Made by a program: the position numbers and the translations under genes. A stretch of 32,902 bases of DNA from an uncultured cyanobacterium (GTDB lineage: Bacteria; Cyanobacteriota; Cyanobacteriia; Cyanobacteriales; Chroococcidiopsidaceae), in NCBI GenBank assembly GCA_946221495.1, contig CAMIFA010000040.1, positions 1 to 32,902 of the forward strand, written 5' to 3'. The notes under the pieces are model-generated. The model saw nothing but the letters and a program-made list of their open reading frames with translations. It did not search any database and was not told where the DNA came from. Positions 8,240-15,761 of the stretch are shown one piece after another. Every line of letters begins with the position of its first letter. Within the stretch, counting starts at the first letter, position 1.

Positions 8240-8638
8240 ATGAGTGCAAATCAACAGTTTCTGCAAAATCTATACGATGCCTTTAACAAACGCGAGATCG
8301 AAACAATCATCTCGTTGATGCAACCGGACGTGAAATGGGCGAACGGATTTGAAGGCGGTTTCGTTTATGGACGCGACGCGGTGCGCGAATACTGGACTAA
8401 TCAATTTAAGGATATTCAACCGGAGCTTGAGACGTTAAAGTTCGAGACAGACGAAAACAATCGTAACGTCGTTACCGTTCATCAAGTCATCAAAGATTTG
8501 CAAGGCAATGTGCTCGCGGATACAACAGTTCATCAAATCTTTACCATTGAGGACGGTTTGATAAGTGTTTACGAACTTGGGGATACCGAAACAATCCAAG
8601 AGATGATTCAAAAGACGAAAGCTTCTGACGAGCGATGA
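8240..8638 (+). CDS. NTF2/SnoaL-like protein, probably acquired
   Basis: The 132-residue protein has the cone-shaped NTF2-like pattern: an N-terminal helix pair (FLQNLYDAFNKREIETIISLM), the conserved DVKWANG turn, GRDAVREYW, then long strands (NVVTVHQVIKD, TTVHQIFTIEDGLISVYELG). It belongs with the SnoaL-like/nuclear transport factor 2 superfamily, which includes isomerases, cyclases and many small-molecule binders; no specific activity can be named. The gene is richer in C- and G-ending codons (GAC, ATC, CGC, GCG) than its neighbours, which favour A/T, and it contains none of the local HIP1 sites. These signs suggest horizontal transfer. It lies between the sulfotransferase and the convergent ABC gene. 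Confidence 0.8.
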   Translation: MSANQQFLQNLYDAFNKREIETIISLMQPDVKWANGFEGGFVYGRDAVREYWTNQFKDIQPELETLKFETDENNRNVVTVHQVIKDLQGNVLADTTVHQIFTIEDGLISVYELGDTETIQEMIQKTKASDER

Positions 8639-8853
8639 TGTCTTCGTCCATCAGTTCCAGCAATCGCATTTTGTCAAACTGGGGTCGCTCCCACAGACTT
8701 GAACCCGCTATCAGCCAAGACCTTCCTGAAGGCGCAAGGGCGGCACAACAACTTATTGTAACAGACGCGGTGGAGCTACCTTGTCATCTGTCTTACCTCG
8801 TCGTCGCGGTTCGCCTCGCGCTGCTGAAGTTGGGCGTTATCTGGAAAATTTTG
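8639..8853. other. GC-rich stretch with no recognisable gene
   Basis: The sequence between the NTF2-like stop and the end of the ABC gene keeps the foreign composition. A 78-codon frame overlaps it (ATGA overlap at 8635) but reads as an unlikely mixture of residues, resembles nothing I know and runs into the 3' end of the ABC gene, so I do not call it. The right edge (GAAGTTGGGCGTTAT, 8827-8841) is reminiscent of integron attC ends, but I find no partner site. Confidence 0.5.
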
Positions 8854-10764
8854 CTAACCACAAACAACTGAGCGTTGCTGCTGACGTTGTTGGATTTGTT
8901 CTAAGCTACCAGTAGGGATAGAGGCAATTAGCGATCGCGTATATTCTTCTTGAGGTTGGCGGTAAATACTCTCAGCTGCTCCTTGTTCCACAATTTGACC
9001 TGCTTTCATTACTAAGATGCGATCGCTCATAAACTTGACTACGCTCAAGTCATGGGAAATAAAAATGTAAGTCAGGTTAAACTCATCCTGTAATTCTTTC
9101 AAAAGATTTAATACTTGCGCCTGTACCGAGACATCCAAAGATGAAACTGATTCATCACAAATAATAAACTTAGGATTAAGAGCCAAAGCACGAGCGATAC
9201 AAATTCTTTGGCGTTGACCACCAGAAAACTCGTGAGGATAGCGGTTCATTTTGCGCTCAGGTTTTTCATCTGCTTCTAGGATGCCTACACGCCTTAGTAA
9301 GTAAGCTGCTCGTTCTCGGTGTTGTCGTTGGGTTTTGCCGACTGAATGAATTGTCAGCGGCTCCATTACCGCATCGCCAATCTTCATCCGGGGATCGAGA
9401 GAGCTAAAGGGGTTTTGAAAGATAATTTGCATTTCCCGCCGTAGCGCCATTAACTGACGACCTGTACGAGTTGTGATATCTTGCCCTTCAAATAATACTT
9501 GACCACCCATCGGTTCAATTAATCGTAGTAATGCTCGACCCAGCGTAGTTTTACCACAGCCAGATTCTCCTACTAAACCGAGTGTTTCGCCTGGATAAAT
9601 TTGAAAGGAAACGCCATTAACAGCCATTGCATAGCGTCTTGTTTGACCAAATACTCCCCGGACTGGAAAGCCAACTTGCAAGTTACGTGCTGCTAAAAGC
9701 GGCTGCTGCTGCTGTAGTTTTGTTAATCTTTGCTCTAGTGCTTGGTTGCTGACTTGATTCGGTTTTTCTGGTCTTTTTTCCTGAATTTCCACTCCTCCGG
9801 AAGTAACCTTCAGACTCATAAAATCATCAACTGTCAGCAGATGTTGTGGTCTGCTGTCTAAACTAGGGCGACAAGCTAGTAAACCTTTGGTATAAGGATG
9901 CTGAGGGTTAGAGAAAATTTGCCCTACGGCTCCATACTCAACAATTTTGCCTTGGTACATCACAGCGACACAATCGGCAATTTCCGCAATTAAGCCTAAG
10001 TCGTGAGTAATGAACATCATTGACATTTGGCGGCGATCGCGTAGTTCCCGCAATAAATCAAGAATAGTCGCCTGTACGGTAACATCCAAAGCAGTAGTTG
10101 GTTCATCGGCAATTAATACAGCTGGGTTACAGGAAATAGCCATAGCAATCATGACTCGTTGCAATTGACCGCCGGAAAGTTGGTGTGGATAGCGCTCAAG
10201 AATTGCTTGTTTTTGCTGGTTCACAAACTGGTGTAGCTTGCGCTTGTCTATCCTCGCTCCGGGAAATGACTGTTCCCAGTTGTCGATATAAAGCTGCTGT
10301 AACTCCTGATCGCTCTTCAGCAGTTTAACTTCTTGGAGAAGTGCTACTGCACTTTTTCGTGCTGCTGCTGCCGAAATTCTTTGATGCAGTTTAATTGCTT
10401 CCGTTAATTGAAAACCACAAGTGTAGACTGGGTTAAGCGAACTCATCGGTTCTTGGAAGATCATCCCAATTTCACCGCCGCGATATTTCTGCATTCGCTT
10501 TGGCGGCAGTTTCCGAAGATTTATGAGCTCGCTTCCTTCACTCCGTAGCCAAATCTCTCCGCCACTAACTTTGCCGGGAGCCGGAACTAAATTCATTACC
10601 GCTAAAGACGTTACCGATTTCCCCGATCCCGATTCTCCGACAATTCCCAGCGTCTGACCGCGATGCACCCGAAAAGAAATACCGTCAACGGCTTTAATCA
10701 GCTTCTCGTCAGTAGCAAATTCAACTTGAAGATTGCGAACGTCTAGGACAATTTCTTTACTCAT
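8854..10764 (-). CDS. Dipeptide/oligopeptide ABC transporter, fused twin ATPase
   Basis: This protein joins two ABC ATPase domains, like a DppD-DppF or GsiA/YejF fusion, and would power import of peptides or similar solutes. Domain 1 shows Walker A GESGSGKS, signature LSGGQLQR and Walker B VLIADEPTTALD. Domain 2 shows GESGCGKT, FSGGQRQR and FIICDESVSSLD, with the catalytic Glu kept. Each domain ends with the oligopeptide-type tail (NPQHPYTKGLLACRP; QPQEEYTRSLIASIP). Domain 1 has about 35 extra residues between its Q-loop region and signature (LKSDQELQQLYIDNWEQ onward). The frame opens at a TTG (10776), but I prefer the ATG at 10764, which starts MSKEIVLDV. No permease or binding-protein gene is adjacent, so the partners are encoded elsewhere. 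Confidence 0.9.
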   Translation of the reverse strand: MSKEIVLDVRNLQVEFATDEKLIKAVDGISFRVHRGQTLGIVGESGSGKSVTSLAVMNLVPAPGKVSGGEIWLRSEGSELINLRKLPPKRMQKYRGGEIGMIFQEPMSSLNPVYTCGFQLTEAIKLHQRISAAAARKSAVALLQEVKLLKSDQELQQLYIDNWEQSFPGARIDKRKLHQFVNQQKQAILERYPHQLSGGQLQRVMIAMAISCNPAVLIADEPTTALDVTVQATILDLLRELRDRRQMSMMFITHDLGLIAEIADCVAVMYQGKIVEYGAVGQIFSNPQHPYTKGLLACRPSLDSRPQHLLTVDDFMSLKVTSGGVEIQEKRPEKPNQVSNQALEQRLTKLQQQQPLLAARNLQVGFPVRGVFGQTRRYAMAVNGVSFQIYPGETLGLVGESGCGKTTLGRALLRLIEPMGGQVLFEGQDITTRTGRQLMALRREMQIIFQNPFSSLDPRMKIGDAVMEPLTIHSVGKTQRQHRERAAYLLRRVGILEADEKPERKMNRYPHEFSGGQRQRICIARALALNPKFIICDESVSSLDVSVQAQVLNLLKELQDEFNLTYIFISHDLSVVKFMSDRILVMKAGQIVEQGAAESIYRQPQEEYTRSLIASIPTGSLEQIQQRQQQRSVVCG

Positions 10765-10819
10765 AGGAGTCGGCAACGGAGATTAACTGAGAATTAACTG
10801 GATTTTAACAGTGCTGAAG

Positions 10820-10889
10820 AGTCATTAGTTACTAGTCATCAGTCATTAGTCATGAGTTTTTAGTCATTAGTCCTTAGTCACTGGTCATT
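10820..10889. repeat. Heptamer tandem repeat (AGTCATT, 10 units)
   Basis: Ten consecutive 7-bp units follow AGTCATT with one to three changes each (AGTTACT, AGTCATC, AGTCATG, AGTCCTT, AGTCACT, GGTCATT and so on). This is the style of the short tandemly repeated sequences (STRR) described in heterocyst-forming cyanobacteria. It lies between the ABC ATPase and folC genes, upstream of the former. Confidence 0.8.
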
Positions 10890-10911
10890 ACTGCTTGCAT
10901 AGGCATCTGGT

Positions 10912-12156
10912 TTAAGACACTTCTTTATTTTTTGTAGTTCCTAAAAAATGACCTACTAAATACAGAGAACCACACAGAACTATTAAATCTGAAGATGTAA
11001 CGGCTGCCTCTAGTGCTGCTATTAAATCTGGATAAGTGGAGCAAAAAGCTAACGGACAAATACTTTTAGCTAACGTTGCTAAATGAGCTGGATCAGCTGA
11101 ACTGTGATCTGGTACTGGGACTAAGTACAATTGATCGTCTGCTCGTAGTAAGGCTGTAAAAATATCAGCATGGTCTTTAGTAGACAGCATTCCGATTACC
11201 CAAGTCACAGGCTTATTCCCTAAAGTATCGACAAAAGAGCGCAATGCTTGGGCAGCAGCTGGATTATGAGCGCCATCAATTAATATTTGGCGATCGCCCC
11301 AAGTTATCCACTGCAAACGTCCAGCCCACTTGGTTTTTGCTATACCATTAATAATTGCTTGTGGCGATATTTGCCAACCTTGCTGTTGGAGAATTTGGAG
11401 AGCCGCGATCGCACTAGCTGAATTACTTAGCTGCATCTCCCCCAATAACGGCAATGAATACTCAATTCCTGCATATAAAGCTTTTCCTGGTTTTAATTTC
11501 AATGCTGGCTGAATCCAAACAGTAGGACAGCCTAGTTCCTGAATCCGCGATTCCACAACAGTTTTAGCTTCTAGTGGCAATTGCCCGACAACAGCCGCAC
11601 ATCCTGGTTTTAAAATCCCAGCTTTTTCCCTAGCGATATCAGCTAATGTTGGTCCTAGTTGCTGCCAGTGTTCGCGGCTAATCGAAGTAATTATTGTGAC
11701 GAGTGGGCGATCGCAAACGTTAGTAGCGTCCAGTCGCCCTCCTAGCCCTACTTCTACTACAGCTACATCTACTTTACTTTGGGCAAAATACAACCAAGCA
11801 GCTGCCGTGATCACTTCAAATTGCGTGGGTGATTCTGCTTGATCGCTGATCGCGTCTTGTACTTGTAGCAGCAACTGTTGGAGCTGTTGGGATGAAATAG
11901 GCTGTTCATTTAAACAAATACGTTCAGTCCAATGAGCGAGATGAGGAGATGTGTAACGCCCTACTTGATACCCCGCTTCAGTTAAAACCGCAGATAAGTA
12001 AGCACAAACAGAACCCTTACCATTTGTCCCAGCTACATGAACTACAGGAACTGAGTGATGCGGATTACCAAGATTTGCTAATAGCTGCTGAATCCGTTCT
12101 AAGCCGAGGTGAACACCAAAGCGTTGATAGGGTTTGAGGATAGAATCAATGTCCAC
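10912..12156 (-). CDS. folC: Folylpolyglutamate / dihydrofolate synthase
   Basis: FolC joins dihydropteroate to glutamate and then adds further glutamates to folates, in the cytosol, using ATP. The 414 residues match the normal length. The P-loop is GTNGKGS (43-49), followed by SPHLAHWTERI, the folate-binding region. The central block includes VEVGLGGRLDATN and the metal/ATP-binding SREHWQQLGPTLADIAREKAGI. The Mur-ligase C-terminal domain opens with ILIDGAHNPAAAQAL. All diagnostic residues are in place. The start is a GTG (MDIDSILKPYQRFG), which aligns with homologues. It is divergent from the small gene at 12280. No other folate gene is nearby. Confidence 0.95.
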   Translation of the reverse strand: MDIDSILKPYQRFGVHLGLERIQQLLANLGNPHHSVPVVHVAGTNGKGSVCAYLSAVLTEAGYQVGRYTSPHLAHWTERICLNEQPISSQQLQQLLLQVQDAISDQAESPTQFEVITAAAWLYFAQSKVDVAVVEVGLGGRLDATNVCDRPLVTIITSISREHWQQLGPTLADIAREKAGILKPGCAAVVGQLPLEAKTVVESRIQELGCPTVWIQPALKLKPGKALYAGIEYSLPLLGEMQLSNSASAIAALQILQQQGWQISPQAIINGIAKTKWAGRLQWITWGDRQILIDGAHNPAAAQALRSFVDTLGNKPVTWVIGMLSTKDHADIFTALLRADDQLYLVPVPDHSSADPAHLATLAKSICPLAFCSTYPDLIAALEAAVTSSDLIVLCGSLYLVGHFLGTTKNKEVS

Positions 12157-12279
12157 GTTAAGAACTAGGTAGAGATTTTTAACCTATCACTTATTAATTA
12201 GTCCTACGCTTTTGGGCAGATGAATTGCGCTGTGAAAGTGAGTCAAAGTTATTTAGCAATTTTTTTAGTGGAGGGTATT

Positions 12280-12510
12280 ATGCCTGATGACTCAAACAGA
12301 GCTATGAGTAACCTTGAGTATGATCTACTTACAGCATTGAAACATAAAGCTGAAGCGCTCAAGGCATACGACACTTACATTCAAGATGCCCAACAATTGC
12401 AGTCTCAACCGTGTGTGGAACTCTTCCAGAAGTTGCAGCAAGCAGATATGCAGCAGGCACAAGAGATCCGCCATCACCTCCAAGAAGTAATGCAAAAAGG
12501 TAAAATGTAG
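12280..12510 (+). CDS. Conserved cyanobacterial hypothetical, 76 residues
   Basis: An ATG at 12280 has a strong GGAGG six bases upstream. The frame stays open 60 bases further back, but with no ribosome site, so the shorter form is preferred. The product is a short, charged, almost wholly helical protein (LEYDLLTALKHKAEALKAYDTYIQDA, then ELFQKLQQADMQQAQEIRHHLQEVM) with heptad-like hydrophobic spacing, so it may form a helical hairpin or coiled coil. There is no membrane segment. It has its own terminator immediately after the stop and stands alone between folC and comF. No function is known to me. Confidence 0.75.
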   Translation: MPDDSNRAMSNLEYDLLTALKHKAEALKAYDTYIQDAQQLQSQPCVELFQKLQQADMQQAQEIRHHLQEVMQKGKM

Positions 12511-12519
12511 GATTTAGAT

Positions 12520-12569
12520 GGGCTGGCGATCAGAATTTCTTTGCTGATGACTACCAGCCCAAATTTTTA
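12520..12569 (+). terminator. Rho-independent terminator of the 76-residue gene
   Basis: GGGCTGG (12520-12526) pairs with CCAGCCC (12554-12560), with an inner ATCAG/CTGAT pair, followed by AAATTTTT. It lies nine bases after the stop codon. Confidence 0.8.
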
Positions 12570-12636
12570 TCTTAAATGTGGCTAATCTTTAACTTAAACC
12601 TATAGAAGTAACTTCTTCTTATTCTTCTGGCGGCAA

Positions 12637-13293
12637 ATGCCAAATTGGACTCGTAATCTCAAGGATTTACTTAATTTATTTCTTGAGACTAACTGCGCTT
12701 TATGTCAACGCCCAACTTCTCAAGAATTTTGCTTAGACTGTACTAGACAACTACAAAGCTGTCAATTGTCTCACCCCAGCTTATGTCAAGAGCAACTCCC
12801 AGTGTTTGCCTGGGGGACTTATGGCGGTACACTTAAACGCGCGATCGCAACCCTAAAATACGAAAACAAACCCCAGGTAGCGCGACCTTTAGGTCATTGG
12901 CTAGGTGAAGCTTGGTTAAAATCAAATATCTCTAAATCGTTGATTGTTGTCCCGATCCCGCTTCATACCGAAAAGCTGCATCAGCGTGGCTACAATCAAG
13001 CAGCACTATTGGCTAAAAGTTTTTGCGAAATTACTAATTTAAATTTACAACAGCAGGGTCTAGAGCGCATTCGAGCAACAGAAGCCCAATTTAATTTATC
13101 TGTTGGTGAGCGAGAAAAGAACTTAGCAATGGCGTTTAAGCTCGGATCAAGATTTCGCCGCGATCGCCCAACTAAACCTGTATTGTTATTAGATGACATT
13201 TACACCACTGGATCTACTGCCAAATCTGCTGCCCAAACTCTACGTCAATCTGGAATTCAAGTATACGGTCTAGTTGCCCTAGCAAAAGCTTGA
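12637..13293 (+). CDS. comF: ComF family phosphoribosyltransferase-like protein
   Basis: The 218-residue protein has the two parts of ComF/GntX proteins. An N-terminal zinc finger is formed by CALC (20-23) and CLDC (32-35). A type-I phosphoribosyltransferase domain includes VPIPLHTEKLHQRGYNQA and the PRPP-binding motif LLLDDIYTTGST (183-194). In transformable bacteria ComF helps convert imported single-stranded DNA into recombination substrates, and cyanobacterial homologues are needed for natural competence in some strains. No other com gene is present here. Length and motifs are complete. Confidence 0.9.
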   Translation: MPNWTRNLKDLLNLFLETNCALCQRPTSQEFCLDCTRQLQSCQLSHPSLCQEQLPVFAWGTYGGTLKRAIATLKYENKPQVARPLGHWLGEAWLKSNISKSLIVVPIPLHTEKLHQRGYNQAALLAKSFCEITNLNLQQQGLERIRATEAQFNLSVGEREKNLAMAFKLGSRFRRDRPTKPVLLLDDIYTTGSTAKSAAQTLRQSGIQVYGLVALAKA

Positions 13294-13367
13294 GTATAGT
13301 TGTTACTAGCTCAAATGAATCAAATTACTTCCTCCTAGGAACATTAAGCTAAATATGCTGCGGCGCG

Positions 13368-13440
13368 AGTCATCAGTTACTAGTTAGACCCGATTAAATA
13401 CTACTATCAACCAATGACTAATGACCAATAACTAATTAAC
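13368..13440. repeat. Heptamer repeats in inverted arrangement
   Basis: Three units of the AGTCATT family (AGTCATC, AGTTACT, AGTTAGA; 13368-13388) are followed after 24 bases by four units of its reverse complement (AATGACT, AATGACC, AATAACT, AATTAAC; 13413-13440). The two halves could pair into an imperfect hairpin. They belong to the same family as the array at 10820. Confidence 0.7.
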
Positions 13441-13445
13441 TAATA

Positions 13446-13474
13446 TGCAATCTGTACTAGGCGACCTTTATAAT
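13446..13474 (+). promoter_or_regulatory. Possible promoter (-10 TATAAT)
   Basis: A consensus TATAAT (13469-13474) stands about 40 bases before the ATG of the secreted PPC-domain gene. The hexamer at the matching -35 place (TGCAAT) is weak, so the call rests on the -10 element and position. Confidence 0.4.
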
Positions 13475-13514
13475 AGACGGGTTTAAGCTATGCTGGTACA
13501 CTGCTTTGGATGTA

Positions 13515-13967
13515 ATGATTAAGGCTTTTGCAGCTCGGTTGTGTCAAATAATTTTTCATACTACCTTGCTAACAATTAGCATAGGTGCAACTACGTCGGC
13601 TGTAGCTCAAAATAAGCTTTATAACCCAGTTGTTTTACCTCCTAGTAATCAGATTTCAGATACACTTTCAGAAAAAGACATTCCTACAGGTGAAGGCGGA
13701 TTTGCCCGCGATTATTTAGTACGATTTGTTAAAGGCGATAATGTAGCAATTGATTTAAGCTCTGACAGTTTTGATAGCATCATTACACTGATGACTCCTG
13801 AAGGTTCAACGATCGCTGAAAATGATGATGGTCCTGACGGTAGTACAAACTCTCTACTATTTACCCGCATTACAAAAACCGGAAATTACATCGTTCGCGT
13901 TCGGTCTTTTGGTGAAACAGGAGTTGGGGCTTTTAAACTGAGAGTTACACGCTTACGACCAGTGTGA
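13515..13967 (+). CDS. Secreted protein with pre-peptidase C-terminal (PPC) domain
   Basis: I start at the ATG at 13515; a TTG three codons upstream is the alternative. The 150-residue product begins with a signal peptide (FAARLCQIIFHTTLLTISIGA, cleavage probably near SAVAQ). The rest is one PPC-type beta-sandwich: an entry strand (ARDYLVRFVKGDNVAIDLSS), the hallmark FDSIITLMTPEGSTIAENDD, the Ca-site-like DDGPDGS, then SLLFTRITKTGNYIVRVRSF and a final FKLRVTRL. PPC domains usually ride on secreted peptidases and other extracellular enzymes. Here the domain stands alone, as in many cyanobacterial proteins, so an independent binding or structural role is likely. The gene is followed directly by the octamer array. 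Confidence 0.85.
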   Translation: MIKAFAARLCQIIFHTTLLTISIGATTSAVAQNKLYNPVVLPPSNQISDTLSEKDIPTGEGGFARDYLVRFVKGDNVAIDLSSDSFDSIITLMTPEGSTIAENDDGPDGSTNSLLFTRITKTGNYIVRVRSFGETGVGAFKLRVTRLRPV

Positions 13968-13977
13968 TTAAGAAGGG

Positions 13978-14041
13978 ACAAGGGGACAAGGGGACAAGGG
14001 GACAAGGGGACAAGGAGACAAGGAGACAAGGGGACAAGGGG
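13978..14041 (+). repeat. 8-bp tandem repeat array, 8 units (ACAAGGGG)
   Basis: Eight contiguous units: four ACAAGGGG, two ACAAGGAG, two ACAAGGGG. The first four units give four GGGG runs separated by ACAA, a canonical G-quadruplex pattern on the plus strand. It lies between the stop codons of the PPC-domain gene and cobS. An array of the same unit and the same copy number lies at 19255. Confidence 0.95.
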
Positions 14042-14084
14042 ACACTGCCTATGTTCTTTGATCTTTAAACTTATCAGCTATTTT

Positions 14085-14855
14085 CTACAGTGCTGTCAGT
14101 AGGCAAAGTAATAAAGCCTCTGTCCATTCCACTACTGCCCCATAAGTATCTCCTGTATGACCGCTCAATTGGTGGTTGAACCACGCTCCTGTGAGAAATG
14201 CGATCGCACTTCCACCCAATGCCATCTCTACAGCAAATACCACACTATCTTGATCCAGCAGAATTTGTAACCCACTCAAGCCAAGCAGCAACAGTAAGCC
14301 TGGTAAAACATCCCATAAAGAAGTAATTGCAGTTTTGTGAACTGCGCCTTTGCCAGTTGATTTTAAGTACGGATAGCGGGCGATCGCTACTTGTTGTCCC
14401 CAACGTCCCCAACCACATACAGCCATTAACGCCAGCCACCGATGAGAATTGAGATCACTCAAAGCAGCCGTTTTTAAAAGGAGAATTGCGATCGCTACCA
14501 TTGCCCCAAACGCACCTGTAGCGCTATCTGCCATCACCTCCAGCCGCCGTTGCGGTTGCACCGCCAACCCATCAGCAGTGTCCATTGCCCCGTCTAGATG
14601 TAATCCGCCAGTTAGACCAATCCAGCTAACTACTACCAAGGCGCTAGTAGTTAGCACTGGCATCCCTAAAAGTTTTACTCCAGCATCCAGCAGTCCCAGA
14701 ATTCCCCCAATCATTAGCCCCACTAAGGGTGCAAAACGAGCTACACCACTGAAGCTTATTATCTCAGTAGTTAAAATGGGAATTGATGTATAGAAAATAA
14801 CTGATGCCACAAAATCTAACCTAAGATGCCCCCAAAACGATTGCTTATTTGTCAT
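14085..14855 (-). CDS. cobS: Adenosylcobinamide-GDP ribazoletransferase (cobalamin synthase)
   Basis: CobS is the polytopic membrane enzyme that joins adenosylcobinamide-GDP to alpha-ribazole in the last steps of the cobalamin (pseudocobalamin in most cyanobacteria) pathway. The signature GLHLDGAMDTADGL with its acidic residues is present, followed by RRLEVMADSATGAFG and the later GRWGQQVAIARYPY. Several hydrophobic helices run through the protein. The frame opens at a GTG (14876), but the ATG seven codons later (MTNKQSFWGHLRLDF) matches homologues better. No other cob gene is adjacent. It converges on the PPC-domain gene with the octamer array between them. Confidence 0.92.
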   Translation of the reverse strand: MTNKQSFWGHLRLDFVASVIFYTSIPILTTEIISFSGVARFAPLVGLMIGGILGLLDAGVKLLGMPVLTTSALVVVSWIGLTGGLHLDGAMDTADGLAVQPQRRLEVMADSATGAFGAMVAIAILLLKTAALSDLNSHRWLALMAVCGWGRWGQQVAIARYPYLKSTGKGAVHKTAITSLWDVLPGLLLLLGLSGLQILLDQDSVVFAVEMALGGSAIAFLTGAWFNHQLSGHTGDTYGAVVEWTEALLLCLLTAL

Positions 14856-15188
14856 ATTAGTTACATATAGTTGCACTATCTAGTAAAATTAACGAATGTA
14901 ATTTCCGCATCAATAACAGTTTCACTGTATAAATCTTGAGATAAGATTGACTGGTATAGGAGAATTAATAATTAAATTTCCTTGTGATTCTGCACTCTAT
15001 ATGATAAGGAGTTTTCTACTTAGTAGGCTGCTATCAGTTAATTGAGAAGTCGCAATTTAATCAGCAGGTTTTTTCTAAGCATCTGGCAATTAAAAATTCA
15101 TAAGTCATAACTATTTATCTAACCCAGCTGTTAAATTGACCGAGCGCCCTATTTTATCAGCCCCGTTCCTTCAAAAAACTGTTTTATT
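14856..15188. other. Divergent intergenic region
   Basis: About 330 AT-rich bases separate the divergent cobS and the 150-residue hypothetical gene. I found no cobalamin riboswitch-like B12 box, no RNA gene and no tandem repeat. It presumably holds two promoters. Confidence 0.5.
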
Positions 15189-15641
15189 ATGAGTCAACAT
15201 CGCTCAGACACCAAGTTACCAGCCCCGTGCATTATCAACACTGGGATAATTGTTAACAAAATAGATATGCGAAGACTGCTGACCGATTTGGGTCGCGTCC
15301 GTTACCTTCATATTCAAGAAGATGAGTGTAAGAGCGAAGCAGAGGGGGATGTGTTAGAGGTGTTCGCTAACCGGAACCGATCTACTCTTGTGGCTAACCA
15401 TGCCCTTTATCTTAATGTTTATAGTTTTGATTATTTAGAACTAAAGCAGTCTCCAGAGCAAGAAGCTTACTTTGATTTAGTGCAAGACGGTTGTTGCCTA
15501 AGATTAATTCCCCTATCAACTCCTGTGCAAGAGAGAGCTAATCGTAACTTAAATGAAACTGCTTTAGAAGCGATGATGGATCAAGTTTTATCTGCTAGAT
15601 GGGATATAGAACTTGATGACGATGGTAGTTGCCCATTTTAA
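15189..15641 (+). CDS. Conserved cyanobacterial hypothetical, 150 residues
   Basis: A soluble, acidic protein without signal or membrane segment. Its centre looks like an alpha/beta domain (IDMRRLLTDLGRVRYLHIQEDE, DVLEVFANRNRSTLVANHALYLNVYSFDYLEL), and it ends in a strongly acidic tail (DIELDDDGSCPF). Two cysteines close together (DGCCLRL) are notable. There is no clear Shine-Dalgarno sequence, but the ATG is the first start in frame. It stands 120 bases upstream of tgt on the same strand and might be co-transcribed. I do not recognise an enzymatic family. Confidence 0.7.
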   Translation: MSQHRSDTKLPAPCIINTGIIVNKIDMRRLLTDLGRVRYLHIQEDECKSEAEGDVLEVFANRNRSTLVANHALYLNVYSFDYLELKQSPEQEAYFDLVQDGCCLRLIPLSTPVQERANRNLNETALEAMMDQVLSARWDIELDDDGSCPF

Positions 15642-15761
15642 TAAGGCTGTTAGCTTTTTTAGATTTTAGAAATATAGTATAGTTTTTGCTTCCCTGATTT
15701 ATTACTAATAATTCAACAGGGCTAACTGCTAATTGGTGTAACGATAACGGTTTCCTCTATT

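Noticed and set aside
8827..8841. Integron attC site at the end of the GC-rich stretch
   Set aside because: The right-hand word GCGTTAT is suggestive, but bases after GTT do not fit GTTRRRY and no matching left core was found. Kept only as a possibility in the island finding.
8635..8871. 78-codon frame overlapping the NTF2-like stop by ATGA
   Set aside because: Residue pattern resembles no domain, it runs into the 3' end of the ABC gene, and the coupling may be chance.
13978..14041. Possible CRISPR array
   Set aside because: Units are eight bases and contiguous with no spacers; there are no cas genes. It is a simple tandem repeat.
14449..14793. 114-codon plus-strand frame within cobS
   Set aside because: Antisense to a clear CobS protein; composition follows the opposite codon positions.
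14856..15188. Cobalamin riboswitch in front of cobS
   Set aside because: I found no B12-box-like sequence in the upstream region.
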